DNA of 64,000 bases. Origin: Eurosta solidaginis. Its lineage: Eukaryota > Arthropoda > Insecta > Diptera > Tephritidae. A program made the translations under genes and the position numbers. The stretch lies in NCBI RefSeq assembly GCF_040869045.1, contig NC_090319.1, forward strand, positions 265,748,897 to 265,812,896, written 5' to 3'. Below, piece by piece: positions 34,807 to 45,217 of this stretch (the stretch's first letter is position 1; the number at the start of each line of letters is the position of its first letter). The notes under the pieces are model-generated. The model was not told the DNA's origin. It was given only the letters and a program-made list of their open reading frames with translations, and did not search any database.

Positions 34807-35701
34807 TGTAACGAACCCCGGTCGTCCGGGTCTATAGCCAGGGTATAACTCGGTCGATGGGTTCCCTTACAAAGAAAAGAATTCCTCTATGTTAAATTGA
34901 AGTATCCAATTTATTTATTCGGTTCTTATTAGGGTATGGATTTTCCGTAATGGTCGCTACGCGTCCCACTATATGCCTATATCTTCTTAACTCGAAAAAT
35001 GCGTAATTTAAACGACCTGAGTGATCACTGCCAGTCGTTCCGTAGTGGTCGCTACGCGTCCCACTATATACCTATACTTTCCTTCCTTGTAATATACGTA
35101 ACTTAAGCAACATGAGTGGTCACTACCAGTTGCTCCGTAGTGGTCGCTACGCGTCCCACTATATACCTATACTTTCCTGCGTTGTAATATACGTAACTTA
35201 AGCAACCTGAGTGGTCACTACCAGTTGCTCCGTAGTGGTCGCTACGCGTCCCACTATATGCCTACTCTTTGGCTGGTCAGCCCCTAACTAACTTTTGTTT
35301 GGTAGTGGCCGCTCCTTTTATACGATTTTGGTAGTCGGTCGCTGCTGCTTAGCAATAATCTATTGGTTTTACAACAATAATGTTCTTGCTGTGCTTTTTC
35401 ACATTCCTTATCTATGTGTACATATGTATGTTCATGACTTCCTATAGGCTGTGCCAAAAGTATTCGCCTAAAACTTCAAGTAATTTATACTAGGTGTATA
35501 CTATATAGAACTTATATTGTATATAATATATATATGTATAAAAAAGACATAGTTTAAATTAATATGGTTGTACTTCATGTTATAAAATTAAAATATACAA
35601 TTCAAAGGTACAATTCAGAAAAAATGTGTATAAGCTTAAAGTATTCAAGTTTATAAAATATTTGTGGAGTACCAAAACGCCTGCACTTTGGGGTCTTCAC
35701 A
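34807..35701 (-). repeat. 3' LTR of the inner retrotransposon
   Basis: 895 bp. It contains a ~95-bp tandem repeat (GTAGTGGTCGCTACGCGTCC at each unit start, about 34952-35260). It is one unit shorter than the 5' LTR, so the two LTRs have diverged by slippage or recombination since insertion. Confidence 0.93.
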
Positions 35702-36506
35702 TCCCCCCGTTACTTCCACGGAGCGTGACCGTTACCGCACCACTCCTATTGATCCGCACCCTAAAGATTTTTCCCGCTACGTGTACCTGGAACGTTTGGC
35801 GCTTCCCCGGCCGGTGTATGGTTTGTTTGGCTATTTCTGTTGTGACTTCTTTTGGCACCGGTTCGACTCCGCTAAAGTTTTTTATAGGCGGTGTTGGATC
35901 GGTCGGACTCACTCCTTCCAAGAGCCACTTTTCCACCTCTTCGATGGTTTCCGGGCTTACCGGTTCTTCCTCGGCGTTGATGACCTCGTCTAGCCAGCCT
36001 TCCAACCACCTCTCGTCTGCACATAGGCTTAGTGTGTCACCCTCTGGTTCGTTTGTTGGTGCACCGCATATTTGTAGTTTCTGCGGGGGAGGGTCTTCTT
36101 CGGTTACTCCCTCATTATAAAGCCGGATGCGTACATCCATCTGTTTGGAGTACTCGATGTACCCGTTGCCTGCCCGTGTGCTTTCGACCTCCCTCACCTC
36201 TACCGTACCTCGTCTCCTTGGCTCTTCTTCGGAGGAAATGCTGATCGGTGTGGTGGCTCTCGTTATTGCTCCGGCCTCTTCGTTGTCGCTTTCGTCTGAC
36301 GGGATAATTATAGGAGGTTCGTTTAACCCTTCGTTTGCGGCGCTGCTCGGGGCAAGGTGTCCGTATTCCGAGGTGCTGTTATGCTCACTACTACTACCGT
36401 AGCTTGAGTTTCTTTCCTCGATATCCTCGTTGTTGATGCGGCGCAGCCGGATGCGCAGACTACCATCGGTTGAGCTCTCTGCCATAAATTTTTGTCGTCT
36501 GTCCAT
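35697..36506 (-). CDS. extra ORF of the inner retrotransposon, unknown function
   Basis: An uninterrupted 269-codon ORF at the position where some Ty3/gypsy elements carry env. It starts MDRRQKFMAESSTDGSLRIR and is acidic and Ser/Glu-rich over residues 25-200, with no signal peptide, membrane segment, zinc knuckle or catalytic motif that I can see. The last ~40 residues turn basic and beta-rich (FQVHVAGKIFRVRINRSGAV). The final codons are encoded by the polypurine tract, and the stop TGA lies within the LTR (35697-35699). I do not recognise the family. Being open while gag-pol is broken suggests either recent decay or constraint. Confidence 0.7.
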   Translation of the reverse strand: MDRRQKFMAESSTDGSLRIRLRRINNEDIEERNSSYGSSSEHNSTSEYGHLAPSSAANEGLNEPPIIIPSDESDNEEAGAITRATTPISISSEEEPRRRGTVEVREVESTRAGNGYIEYSKQMDVRIRLYNEGVTEEDPPPQKLQICGAPTNEPEGDTLSLCADERWLEGWLDEVINAEEEPVSPETIEEVEKWLLEGVSPTDPTPPIKNFSGVEPVPKEVTTEIAKQTIHRPGKRQTFQVHVAGKIFRVRINRSGAVTVTLRGSNGGM

Positions 36507-37217
36507 GACTGCGATTTGTTAATGAATGTTATTATGGTGTATAGTTAATTGCAGCTTCCTTTATGTGACAACTGCGCTTGCCTATGTTGAAGTACCTGCT
36601 CAGTGTGTTGTTTGTGTTGTTTGGTTTCTCGTTGTTGGCGCTGGCCACCAATTTGTTTCTTGGATCGTACTTCATCTTCACCTTCTTGTTTGTTATTGTC
36701 CTGGCGATAGTGTTGGCGTTGTTGCTGATCGTTATTGCTTGCGTTGTATTTGTTGTTCTTTTCTGTTCGTATGGCATTTCAACTTTCTTGGTTGTTCTTG
36801 TTCTGCTGATAATATTAACGGAGTGGATGATTATCCGTATTGTTGCCTTTTGGGGTAACGCGTTGTTGTTGCCGTGTTGTCATTTTCCTTTACTAGAAAG
36901 GGATTTATTAAACAAAAAAAAATTGTATCAACATTGTTGGTGCGTGCATATGTAAATAAGTGTTTGTATTTAATATGCTTATTAATAAAAATTGTAATTG
37001 GGGCTGCTTGTGCTTCTTCTTACAACAATGTGTGTGTGATAAGACTTAACTTTGCTCTTCTTCTCCTTCTTATAGTTCTTCTTTTCCTCGGTTAATTTTG
37101 TGACTCTCCGCCATCCGTGTAGTTGGTTGCTTAATTATGTTCCGCGTAATTATTTGTGCTTCTTCTTCTTCGCTCTTTGAAGCTTCCGCTTCCGGCGTTC
37201 TTCGTAATCCTTTGTGC
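36507..37217 (-). other. inner element, spacer between pol and the extra ORF
   Basis: About 700 bp of low-complexity sequence, A-rich on the coding strand and Asn/Thr-rich if translated (ORF 36777-36532). The leucine/valine-rich plus-strand ORFs here are its antisense shadow. It could be an intron or leader for the extra ORF; no clear splice pair could be assigned. Confidence 0.45.
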
Positions 37218-40200
37218 TTATTTGTCCTTCTCCGCTCGTCGGTGGATTAGGTTCAGAGGGGTGCCCAGGGCGGGTGTCGCTTTGGTCTCTTGGTCGGTCT
37301 TGTCTTCATAAAATGGTTTTATTTCACTTACGTGTGCGGTTCTTCTTCTGCCGTTGTGAGTTTTGTCTAGTTGGACGATTACTGGTGATATGAAGTCCGT
37401 GACTTGATATGGGCCGCTGAATCTTGGTGCCAGTTTGGCAGCGTAGTTGTCTATTGCTTTGGACAAATTGTGCTCCTTCACCAAAACTTTACCTCCAATC
37501 GCTGGATGCCATCTTCTCCGGCGTAAATTATAGTTCCGCGCCTGTTCCGTAGATGCGCGCTGTTGATTCCTTTGTACCATCTTGAATATCTCCTTCATTT
37601 TTTCAGCTCTTTCATTAGGTGTTGTTACGGTCTCACCTGTTCCAAACGTTTTTTCATCGTAGAGTGTACTCGGCATTCGTGGTTCTCGTCCTTGTATTAT
37701 GAAGGCAGGGCTATACCCGGTTGCTTCGCTTACGCTTGTGTTGAGTGCTAGCATAATCTCTGGTACTAAGTCGTCCCAGTTTCGCTGGTCATTGCCTGTG
37801 AATTGTGATAGCATTCTCTTAATATTTCGGTTGGCCCTCTCCGTTGGATTTTCCTGTGGCGTGTAAGGTGCGGTTAGCTGGTGTTTGACTCCGTAATTCT
37901 CTAGGAGTTTTTTGAACTGTTTACTCGTGAATTGTGCTCCGTTATCGGTGATTATACCTTCGGTATGCCGAATCTTGACAATATCCGTTCTCGAAACGCC
38001 TTGTTAAGGCTGTTCGCCGTCGCCTTATGGAGGGGAATAATTTCTACCCACTTAGAGAATCGGTCTTGAAATACGAGTACCATGGTATTTCCGTGTTTTG
38101 ATCTAGGTAGCGGTCCTACAAAATCGGCGCACACTGTAGCCCAAGGTTCCTCCGCTATCTGCGTCAGCATCCTACCAGCGGCTTTCTGTTGATTGGGTTT
38201 ATATATTTGGCAGGTTGGGCACTGTTGTACGTACCGTTTTATATCTCGGTGCATTCCAGGCCAATAATATCGATTAGCCGCTCGTATGATTGTTTTCCGG
38301 ACCCCCATGTGTCCAGCCGTTGGACTATCGTGAACTTCTTGGAGTATTCTGTCTCGCATAGGTTTGCCCACACATAACTTCCATGGCATCCCGTCGTCGT
38401 CGTCTACCTGAAATGTGAAGTGACGATATAACTCACCATTCTCGATAATATAATCCGGAAACTTCTCCGGATTCCCTTTAACGTCTTCTATTTTAGATTT
38501 TAACCATTTGCATGTTGGTATTTCCTTTGCTTGTCCCAGCACGCATAGTTGTGCATCTTGGGGTTGGCGTGAGAGTGCGTCGGCGACTACATTAAGTTTT
38601 CCCTTACGATACTGAATGTCAAACGAATGTTGCTGTAACTCTAATGCCCATCTTGCTATACGACCAGAGGGACTCTCGATCGCGTTTAACCACTTCAGGG
38701 ACAGATGGTCGGTAATTACGGTGAATTTGTAGCCTTCTAAATAACGTCTCATCTTTCGGATGGCCCATATGATGGCCAAACACTCCTTCTCTGTAGATGA
38801 ATAGTTCTGTTCTGCCTTGTTAAGACGGCGGCTAGCATACGCGATGACTCGTTCTTCACCCTCCAGCTCTTGAGTTAGAACTGCTCCTAATCCGAAAGCA
38901 CTTGCGTCCGTTTGCAGGGTAAATTTTTGTGTGAAGTCTGGGCAGGCCAACACCGGTGCTTCAGTAAGCGAACATTTTAAGTTCTCAAATGCCTCCTGTT
39001 GTTGTTCAGACCACTTCCATCTGTTACCTTTCTTTAACATCGTGGTGAGGGGGTGTGCTATGCGTGAAAAGTCTGACACGAACCGTCGGTACCAGGATGC
39101 GATGCCTAAAAATCTTCGTAATTCTCTTATATTCGTGGGCGCCTTAAGTTCTCTAATTGCTGAAATTTTGTCGGGGTCAGTGTGGATACCTTCTTCGCTT
39201 ACCACGTGGCCAAGATATTTCAGCCGTTTTCTGAAAAACTCGCATTTTTCTGGATTTATTAGGAGGTTGGCTTGTCTTAGGCGGTCAAACACTTCGGTAA
39301 GGTGTCTGATATGATCTTCTAGCGTTGTGCTTGTGACAATGATGTCATCCAAATAGGCGAATGCATGTGGCTCGAGTTCTGGGCCGATAACGTGATCTAA
39401 CGCTCTTTGGAATGTCGCTGGTGCCGAGTGTAGGCCGAATGGCATTACTCTTCACTGGAATAAGCCTCGCCCTGGTACGGTGAATGCCGTGTACTGCTTA
39501 CTCGCTTCTTCCATTTCGATTTGCCAGTAGCCGTTCTTCAAGTCTAGACTGCTTATGAACTTTGCACTTCGCAATCGGTCCAGTATGTGCTGTATGCGTG
39601 GGAGAGGATATGCGTCGGGGATTGACCGTGCGTTCAGCTGTCGGTAGTCGACACATAATCTCCAACTTCCATTTTTCTTCTTTACCAGTACTATCGGGGC
39701 GCTGTGGGGACTCCGCGATGGCTCTATGCATTTCTTTTCTAATAGCTCGTCGACCTCTTTATTGATTGCCTCTTGCATCTTAGGGTTCCGTGGGAAGTAC
39801 CTCTGCTTAATGGGGCGGTCATCCCGCATTATTATCTTGTGCGTGGCGATATTCGATGTCCCACTCATGTTCTCGAATCGACGCAGCTCTTCGTCTAAGA
39901 AAGTTTTGATCCTTTTGGTATCCTTACCTGATGTATGTTCTAAACTTACAATTCCTTCGTTGTTGCTTGGTTCGTTACGACCATTATTGTCCTCTATTAT
40001 TGATGTGCACGCGATCACTTCTCGCGCCATCCCTTTCTCCCGTAGTGTCAGAGAGTGGCCTCCGCAGCTTAATGTCATATTAGCATTGGCCAGTATATCG
40101 GTTCCAATGATAACGTCGTCAACTAGCCCAGGGAGCACAAGTACCTCACTTCTGTGTGTCTTATCACCAATTCTTACCTCTACATCTATTGCTTGCATTA

Positions 40201-40461
40201 CCGTCCTTTTACCACATGCCTTTGCACCTGTTTAACATTACTTGCACGTATATTCTTTGCCCAAGCCTCGCTCATGAAGCTTCTGGTTGCTCCCGTGTCT
40301 ATTGTTGCCATCACCTCTTCGCCGTTTACTGTTGCCTCTGCCAAAACTCGCCCTTCTGCCTGTTTCAAAATGTTTAAACTTACCGAGTTTGCACGACTTG
40401 AGACCCTACCCCTCGGTTCTGGCATGGTCTCTGGTCGTTTCCCATCGATCTGCGACAGCAA
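37218..40461 (-). pseudogene. inner pol: protease, RT, RNase H, integrase (broken)
   Basis: Protease is at 40461-40198 with the active-site motif DTGA (ATIDTGATRSFMS). A one-base shift near 40198 separates it from its flap region (VIIGTDILA). RT begins in the same piece (39800-39452); a TGA at 39449-39451 interrupts just before VMPFGLHSAPATFQ. YLDD (about 39350) marks the catalytic core. RNase H (TLQTDASAFGLGAVL) and the HHCC zinc-binding part of integrase (H-x-GH...CPTCQ) follow. A frameshift at about 37952 falls in the integrase core just before the second catalytic Asp (TDNGAQF). The last piece (37814-37218) holds the catalytic Glu region and the chromodomain-free C-terminus. Three disruptions make it inactive. 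Confidence 0.93.
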
Positions 40462-41549
40462 TTTCGCGTCAGTACATCACATCGACCACACTCCCAGCAG
40501 AATTGTCGTTGCTCGTTGCGACATTCGTATGCAAAATGACCCGTTTCGCCGCATCGCCTACATGCATTCCTCGGATCTACGACACGTTTCTGACTTCCTG
40601 GTGGTTCAGTTTCTTGGAGTTGTCGTAATTGGGCGTCTCTTCTCGCTGCTGCTGTGTGTGCAGGTGTATACCTTTGAGTTTGGGGGTAGCGCCCTTCTGT
40701 GCGAAGCGGTGGGTTTGGCCGTAATACTGGCCGTGGTTGTTCTCTCTCTGTAATTATATTCCCAAGATCTTCGACAAGACTTACCAGCTCGTCGAGCGTA
40801 ATGAACTCGTTACGTTTGGCATAAAGTTGATACTCACTACGACTATTACGATAAATGCGATCTAATTTCTGTTCCTCTGTTAGATTGGCGTGCCGCATCA
40901 AGCTCTGCAGTTCCAAGACGTAATCCTTGAATGTTTCTTTTGGTCGCTGAAGACGTTGCCGTATTTCGTCGTCTAGCCTCTCGAAGTATCGGCCGCTCAA
41001 GAAGAAACGGAGAAAATCCTGCTTGAACATCCGCCATTGTGCCCAATGCCGATTGTTGTTTCTGAGCCATACTAACGCTCGATCTTTAAGCAATTCGGGT
41101 AACGCTCGTGGTAGTAGGTTTTGGTCTACTTCGTACCCCTCTGCCAGCTCCTTGACTCTCTCGATGAATACCAGTGGATCTCCTCTACCATCATACTTCA
41201 CACCCCACTTCCTTACCCGATCGATTATACAAGCCTGTGGCATCAGTGCATTGCTTGGCTCCGTTGTATTTAGTCCTGCCTGGGCCTCGTTGAGGTTGGT
41301 GGCCGTCGTTGATCGTCCTGGACTTACGCTACCACCTTGTTGGTTGGGCGGCTCTAGCGTACCCGCCTGTTTCGTGTGTTTTGCTTCCAACTCTGCGAAG
41401 CGGCTCTCGTACGATGGGTTTTGATTAACGAAATTGACGAACTCCTTCCTCAGTTCGTCGACAGTTCCCGTGCTTCCGAAGCCAAATTCACCTGCGTATG
41501 TTACCAGGTCCTCCTTATTGAGGTAGTAGATCCACCTTACCTTTACCAT
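40380..41549 (-). CDS. inner gag polyprotein
   Basis: An intact 389-codon ORF. The N-terminal part carries a SAP-like WIYYLNKEDLVTYAGEFG segment. The centre matches the retrotransposon gag capsid (KDRALVWLRNNNRHWAQW, then FLSGRYFERLDDEIRQRLQ and LQRPKETFKDYV). One CCHC zinc knuckle, CRRCGETGHFAYEC, lies near residue 340, followed by a second Cys cluster (FCWECGRCDVLTRNC). The ORF overlaps the protease ORF by 82 bases in another frame, so pol expression would require frameshifting. Capsid role is inferred from the family. Confidence 0.88.
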   Translation of the reverse strand: MVKVRWIYYLNKEDLVTYAGEFGFGSTGTVDELRKEFVNFVNQNPSYESRFAELEAKHTKQAGTLEPPNQQGGSVSPGRSTTATNLNEAQAGLNTTEPSNALMPQACIIDRVRKWGVKYDGRGDPLVFIERVKELAEGYEVDQNLLPRALPELLKDRALVWLRNNNRHWAQWRMFKQDFLRFFLSGRYFERLDDEIRQRLQRPKETFKDYVLELQSLMRHANLTEEQKLDRIYRNSRSEYQLYAKRNEFITLDELVSLVEDLGNIITEREQPRPVLRPNPPLRTEGRYPQTQRYTPAHTAAARRDAQLRQLQETEPPGSQKRVVDPRNACRRCGETGHFAYECRNEQRQFCWECGRCDVLTRNCCRRSMGNDQRPCQNRGVGSQVVQTR

Positions 41550-41655
41550 GATTGCTTTGTTCTGTCTTTCAGCTGATGGTCCTTCTGCAATTTATTTTCC
41601 ACCTTCTCTCTCTGTTGATTTTAGTGTCCCTATCGTTTTCTTTTACCTTATAAGT

Positions 41656-41673
41656 GTCCCTGCTCGGGCGCCA
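41656..41673 (-). promoter_or_regulatory. primer-binding site of the inner element
   Basis: TGGCGCCCGAGCAGGGAC starts two bases after the 5' LTR and differs at one position from the lentivirus-type Lys3 site (TGGCGCCCGAACAGGGAC). It implies priming by a tRNA-Lys. Confidence 0.9.
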
Positions 41674-41675
41674 TT

Positions 41676-42658
41676 TGTAACGAACCCCGGTCGTCCGGGT
41701 CTATAGCCAGGGTATAACTCGGTCGATGGGTTCCCTTACAAAGAAAAGAATTCCTCTATGTTAAATTGAAGTATCCAATTTATTTATTCGGTTCTTATTA
41801 GGGTATGGATTTTCCGTAATGGTCGTCCCACTATATGCCTATATCTTCTTAACTCGGAAAATGCGTAATTTAAACGACCTGAGTGATCACTGCCAGTCGT
41901 TCCGTAGTGGTCGCTACGCGTCCCACTATATACCTATACTTTCCTTCCTTGTAATATACGTAACTTAAGCAACCTGAGTGGTCACTACCAGTTGCTCCGT
42001 AGTGGTCGCTACGCGTCCCACTATATACCTGTACTTTCCTGCGTTGTAATATACGTAACTTAAGCAACCTGAGTGGTCACTACCAGTTGCTCCGTAGTGG
42101 TCGCTACGCGTCCCACTATATACCTATACTTTCCTGCGTTGTAATATACGTAACTTAAGCAACCTGAGTGGTCACTACCAGTTGCTCCGTAGTGGTCGCT
42201 ACGCGTCCCACTATATGCCTACTCTTTGGCTGGTCAGCCCCTAACTAACTTTTGTTTGGTAGTGGCCGCTCCTTTTATAAGATTTTGGTAGTCGGTCGCT
42301 GCTGCTTAGCAATAATCTATTGGTTTTACAACAATAATGTTCTTGCTGTGCTTTTTCACATTCCTTATCTATGTGTACATATGTATGTTCATGACTTCCT
42401 ATAGGCTGTGCCAAAAGTATTCGCCTAAAACTTCAAGTAATTTATACTAGGTGTATACTATATAGAACTTATATTGTATATAATATATATATGTATAAAA
42501 AAGACATAGTTTAAATTAATATGGTTGTACTTCATGTTATAAAATTAAAATATACAATTCAAAGGTACAATTCAGAAAAAATGTGTATAAGCTTAAAGTA
42601 TTCAAGTTTATAAAATATTTGTGGAGTCCCAAAACGCCTGCACTTTGGGGTCTTCACA
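41676..42658 (-). repeat. 5' LTR of the inner retrotransposon
   Basis: 983 bp, same ends as 34807-35701. It has one more ~95-bp internal unit and a short deletion near 41821 relative to the 3' LTR. Confidence 0.93.
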
Positions 42659-42662
42659 ACTG

Positions 42663-45217
42663 ATTCGCCGTATGAAAATCACTTCTCAAAACTGATAAAA
42701 TCTCGGGTATACGCTTATCCCAATCGGTATGGTCAGGTTTATCTTTCAGGAAAATCCTAATCTTCGAAACAATTTCTCTATTAACGCGCTCAGATGCGTT
42801 TGCTTGGGGAGAATATAACCCCGTCCTCACGTGCGTCACCCCGTAATTTGCAAAAAATTGGTTCATTTCCTTCGAGATAAACTGTTTACCATTGTCACTG
42901 TGAATAACCTCAGGGACCCCTACAGCCGGAAAAATTTCTGAAGCGAAGTAATTTATAACGTTTACAGTGGTGGCTCTCTGCATGGGCTTTAGCCAAACGT
43001 ATTTTAAAAAATGGTCTAGTACTATGAAAAGAAATTGATTTCGCAGCTTAGATCTCGGATACGGCCCTAGGAAATCGCAATATAAAAGCTGGAATGGCCT
43101 CTCGGATGCAAAGGTATTCTCTATAGGCGGTCTCGACTGCTGATTAGTAGGTTTTACTGATTTGCAGGTATCACAACGCTGGACGTAGTCCCTGACGTCC
43201 TTAGCCTGTTGCGGCCAGAAGTACTTCTGCCTAACACGTTCTAAGGTTTTCTGCCACCCGCCATGGTAACTCCGGTTAGCGTCATGTGCTAATCTCACTG
43301 CTTCCTCAGTCAACCCTTTCGGCAACCATAATCGCTACAGCGAGTCTTCGTCCCCTTCCACTCCCTTACGAAATTTAACTCGTTTGAATATTACCCCGTC
43401 CACCACTCGTAAATCCGGAAGCGATTCCTCATTTTCGGTGACGGTCCGAATTAAGTCTAAATATTCGTTGCTGCTAAATTCGGGAGAGACTAAATCTATT
43501 TCCCCGGGTGTGGTAGTGAAAGACAACTCATCGGCATTAAACCGCGACAGCGCATCTGGTACTACATTCAGGGTGCCCTTACGATGTTCCATTTTAAAGT
43601 CGTATCTTTGCAGTAAGAGTGACCACCTCGCCAACCTCCCGCTCAAGTCCTTTTGTGTCATTAACCACTTGAGACTGGAGTGGTCCGTGATAATACGAAA
43701 CGGTAATCCCTCAACATAGGGTCGGAAACGCATCACGCTGATTATGGCGGCGAGACATTCCAGCTCGGTTACCGTGTAATTGCGTTGAGCATTATTCAGT
43801 TTTTTCGACACAAACGCGATCGGATGCTCAGCGCCCTCGTCATCGACCTGGAACAACACTCCGAAAACACCTATTTTGGAAGCGTCGCATTGCATTACGA
43901 ATTCCCTTGAAAAGTCTGGTTGGGCCAAGACAGGGGCGGAACTCAAAGCTACTTTTAGCTTTTCGAAGGCCTCTATAGCTTCAGAGGTAAGCTTGAACGA
44001 GCCTGCTGACTTACGGAGACAGTCGGTCAAGGGACCTGCCAAGTCAGCAAAATTGGTAATAAACGCCCTGTACCAATTCGCCATGCCCACAAACCTACGC
44101 ACTTGCCGAGGGGATTTAGGGATCGGGAAGTTTTGCATTGCTTCTATTTTTCCCGGATCCACTTTCAGACACCCGCTGCCTATCAAGTACCCTAAGTAGC
44201 ATATTTCCTTCTGACAAAATTTACTTTTTTCCACGTTTATTGTCAGCCCTGCGTCTCTCAAACATTGGGCCACTTCCGCTAGCAATTTCAGGTGATCTTC
44301 AAAATTAGTGCTACATACCATCAGATCGTCCAGGTAGACAAAGACGTTCTCTCGCAGACGCGAAGGGATTGCCTTGTCCATCAGCCTACTCATAGTCTGC
44401 GGTCCATTGCACAGACCAAATGGCATTACCTTGAAATGATACAGAGGCCTCCCCGGAACTGCGAATGCTGTTTTTTCCTTAGAGGACTCTGTCAATTTGA
44501 TCTGGAAGAACGCGTCCTTCAGACCAATGCCACTAATAAAATACGTATCCTTCAGTCTGCTCAATAACCCGTTGATATGAGGCAGGGGGTACGAGTCTTT
44601 CTTAGTCACCGCGTTGACCTTCCTGGAAGCCTAACTTTACCTTGTTTCCGGACCAGTACTACAGGACTACACCACGGGGAGTTTGATTCTTCTATAACTC
44701 CTAATTCGAGTAACCTGTCTAGTTCGCTAAAAGCTTCGGCTTGCCTCGGTGGCGAAAGAGGGAAATGTTTGCTTTTTATGGGAACGGCATCACCGGTGTC
44801 AATGTGATGCTCCACTAATTTAGTTTGCCCTAGGCCTAACTTTTCGTACGAAGGAAACGTCTCGATGACCTTTTGCAATTCTAATTTCCGGTCTGGTGAC
44901 AATTCATGGAGGTTAAGTTCCTCTTCCTTTTCAAGTCTAATCTCTATGCACTCTACGCTTGGGAATATTTCGGGAGCTAACGCAAATGCTCTCCAAAAAT
45001 CTACCCCGAAATACGCTTCTTGGAGCAATGAGGGAACAAGGTAAAAACGAATAACCTTTGTGATATTTTTGAAGGTGACTGGTAGGGATACTGAGCCTAA
45101 AATTGTTTGCTTGTTGCCGCCCGCGGTATATACGAACGCACGTAAGGGCTGATAATCGAAGCCGTTATCCTCTAGGACTTCTAATCCATTTTCCCTAAGA
45201 TGGAGACGTTGGCTCCG
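42663..45217 (-). pseudogene. outer pol: protease end, RT, RNase H, integrase (broken)
   Basis: The protease DSG active-site region is split by a frameshift near 45217. RT spans about 44900-44000. A small deletion that is not a multiple of three near 44620 shifts the frame after KVRL. The core motifs LKDAFFQIKL, VMPFGLCNGPQTM and YLDD are intact in the 424-codon piece 44609-43335. RNase H begins at QCDASKIGVFGVL and continues through the TDHSSLKWL block. A single TAG at 43335-43337 separates it from integrase (43325 onward) with its HHCC finger (CDTCKSVKP), core Asp residues in CDFLGP and SDNGKQF, and the catalytic Glu in ASERVNREI. The inner element cuts the gene at 42662. Confidence 0.92.

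Larger units (their letters stand above)
34807..42658 (-). mobile_element. inner Ty3/gypsy-type LTR retrotransposon, 7.85 kb
   Basis: LTRs 34807-35701 and 41676-42658 are bounded by TGTGAAGACC and GTTACA on the coding strand. The 4-bp TSD ACTG is at 34803-34806 and 42659-42662. A Lys-type primer site follows the 5' LTR and a G-run polypurine tract precedes the 3' LTR. Order on the minus strand: gag, protease, RT-RNase H, integrase, then a 269-codon extra ORF. It inserted into the integrase gene of the outer element and is therefore younger than it. Confidence 0.95.

Noticed and set aside
35702..36506. Reading the extra ORF as an env gene
   Set aside because: No signal peptide, transmembrane helix, cleavage site or Cys pattern; only its position resembles env.
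36526..37095. Plus-strand ORFs rich in Leu/Val that look like membrane proteins
   Set aside because: They are antisense to the inner retrotransposon; an Asn/Thr-rich, A-rich coding strand gives Val/Leu-rich shadows.
39726..40753. Long plus-strand ORFs (169 and 199 codons)
   Set aside because: Opposite strand of the inner pol/gag genes, whose motifs are unmistakable on the minus strand.
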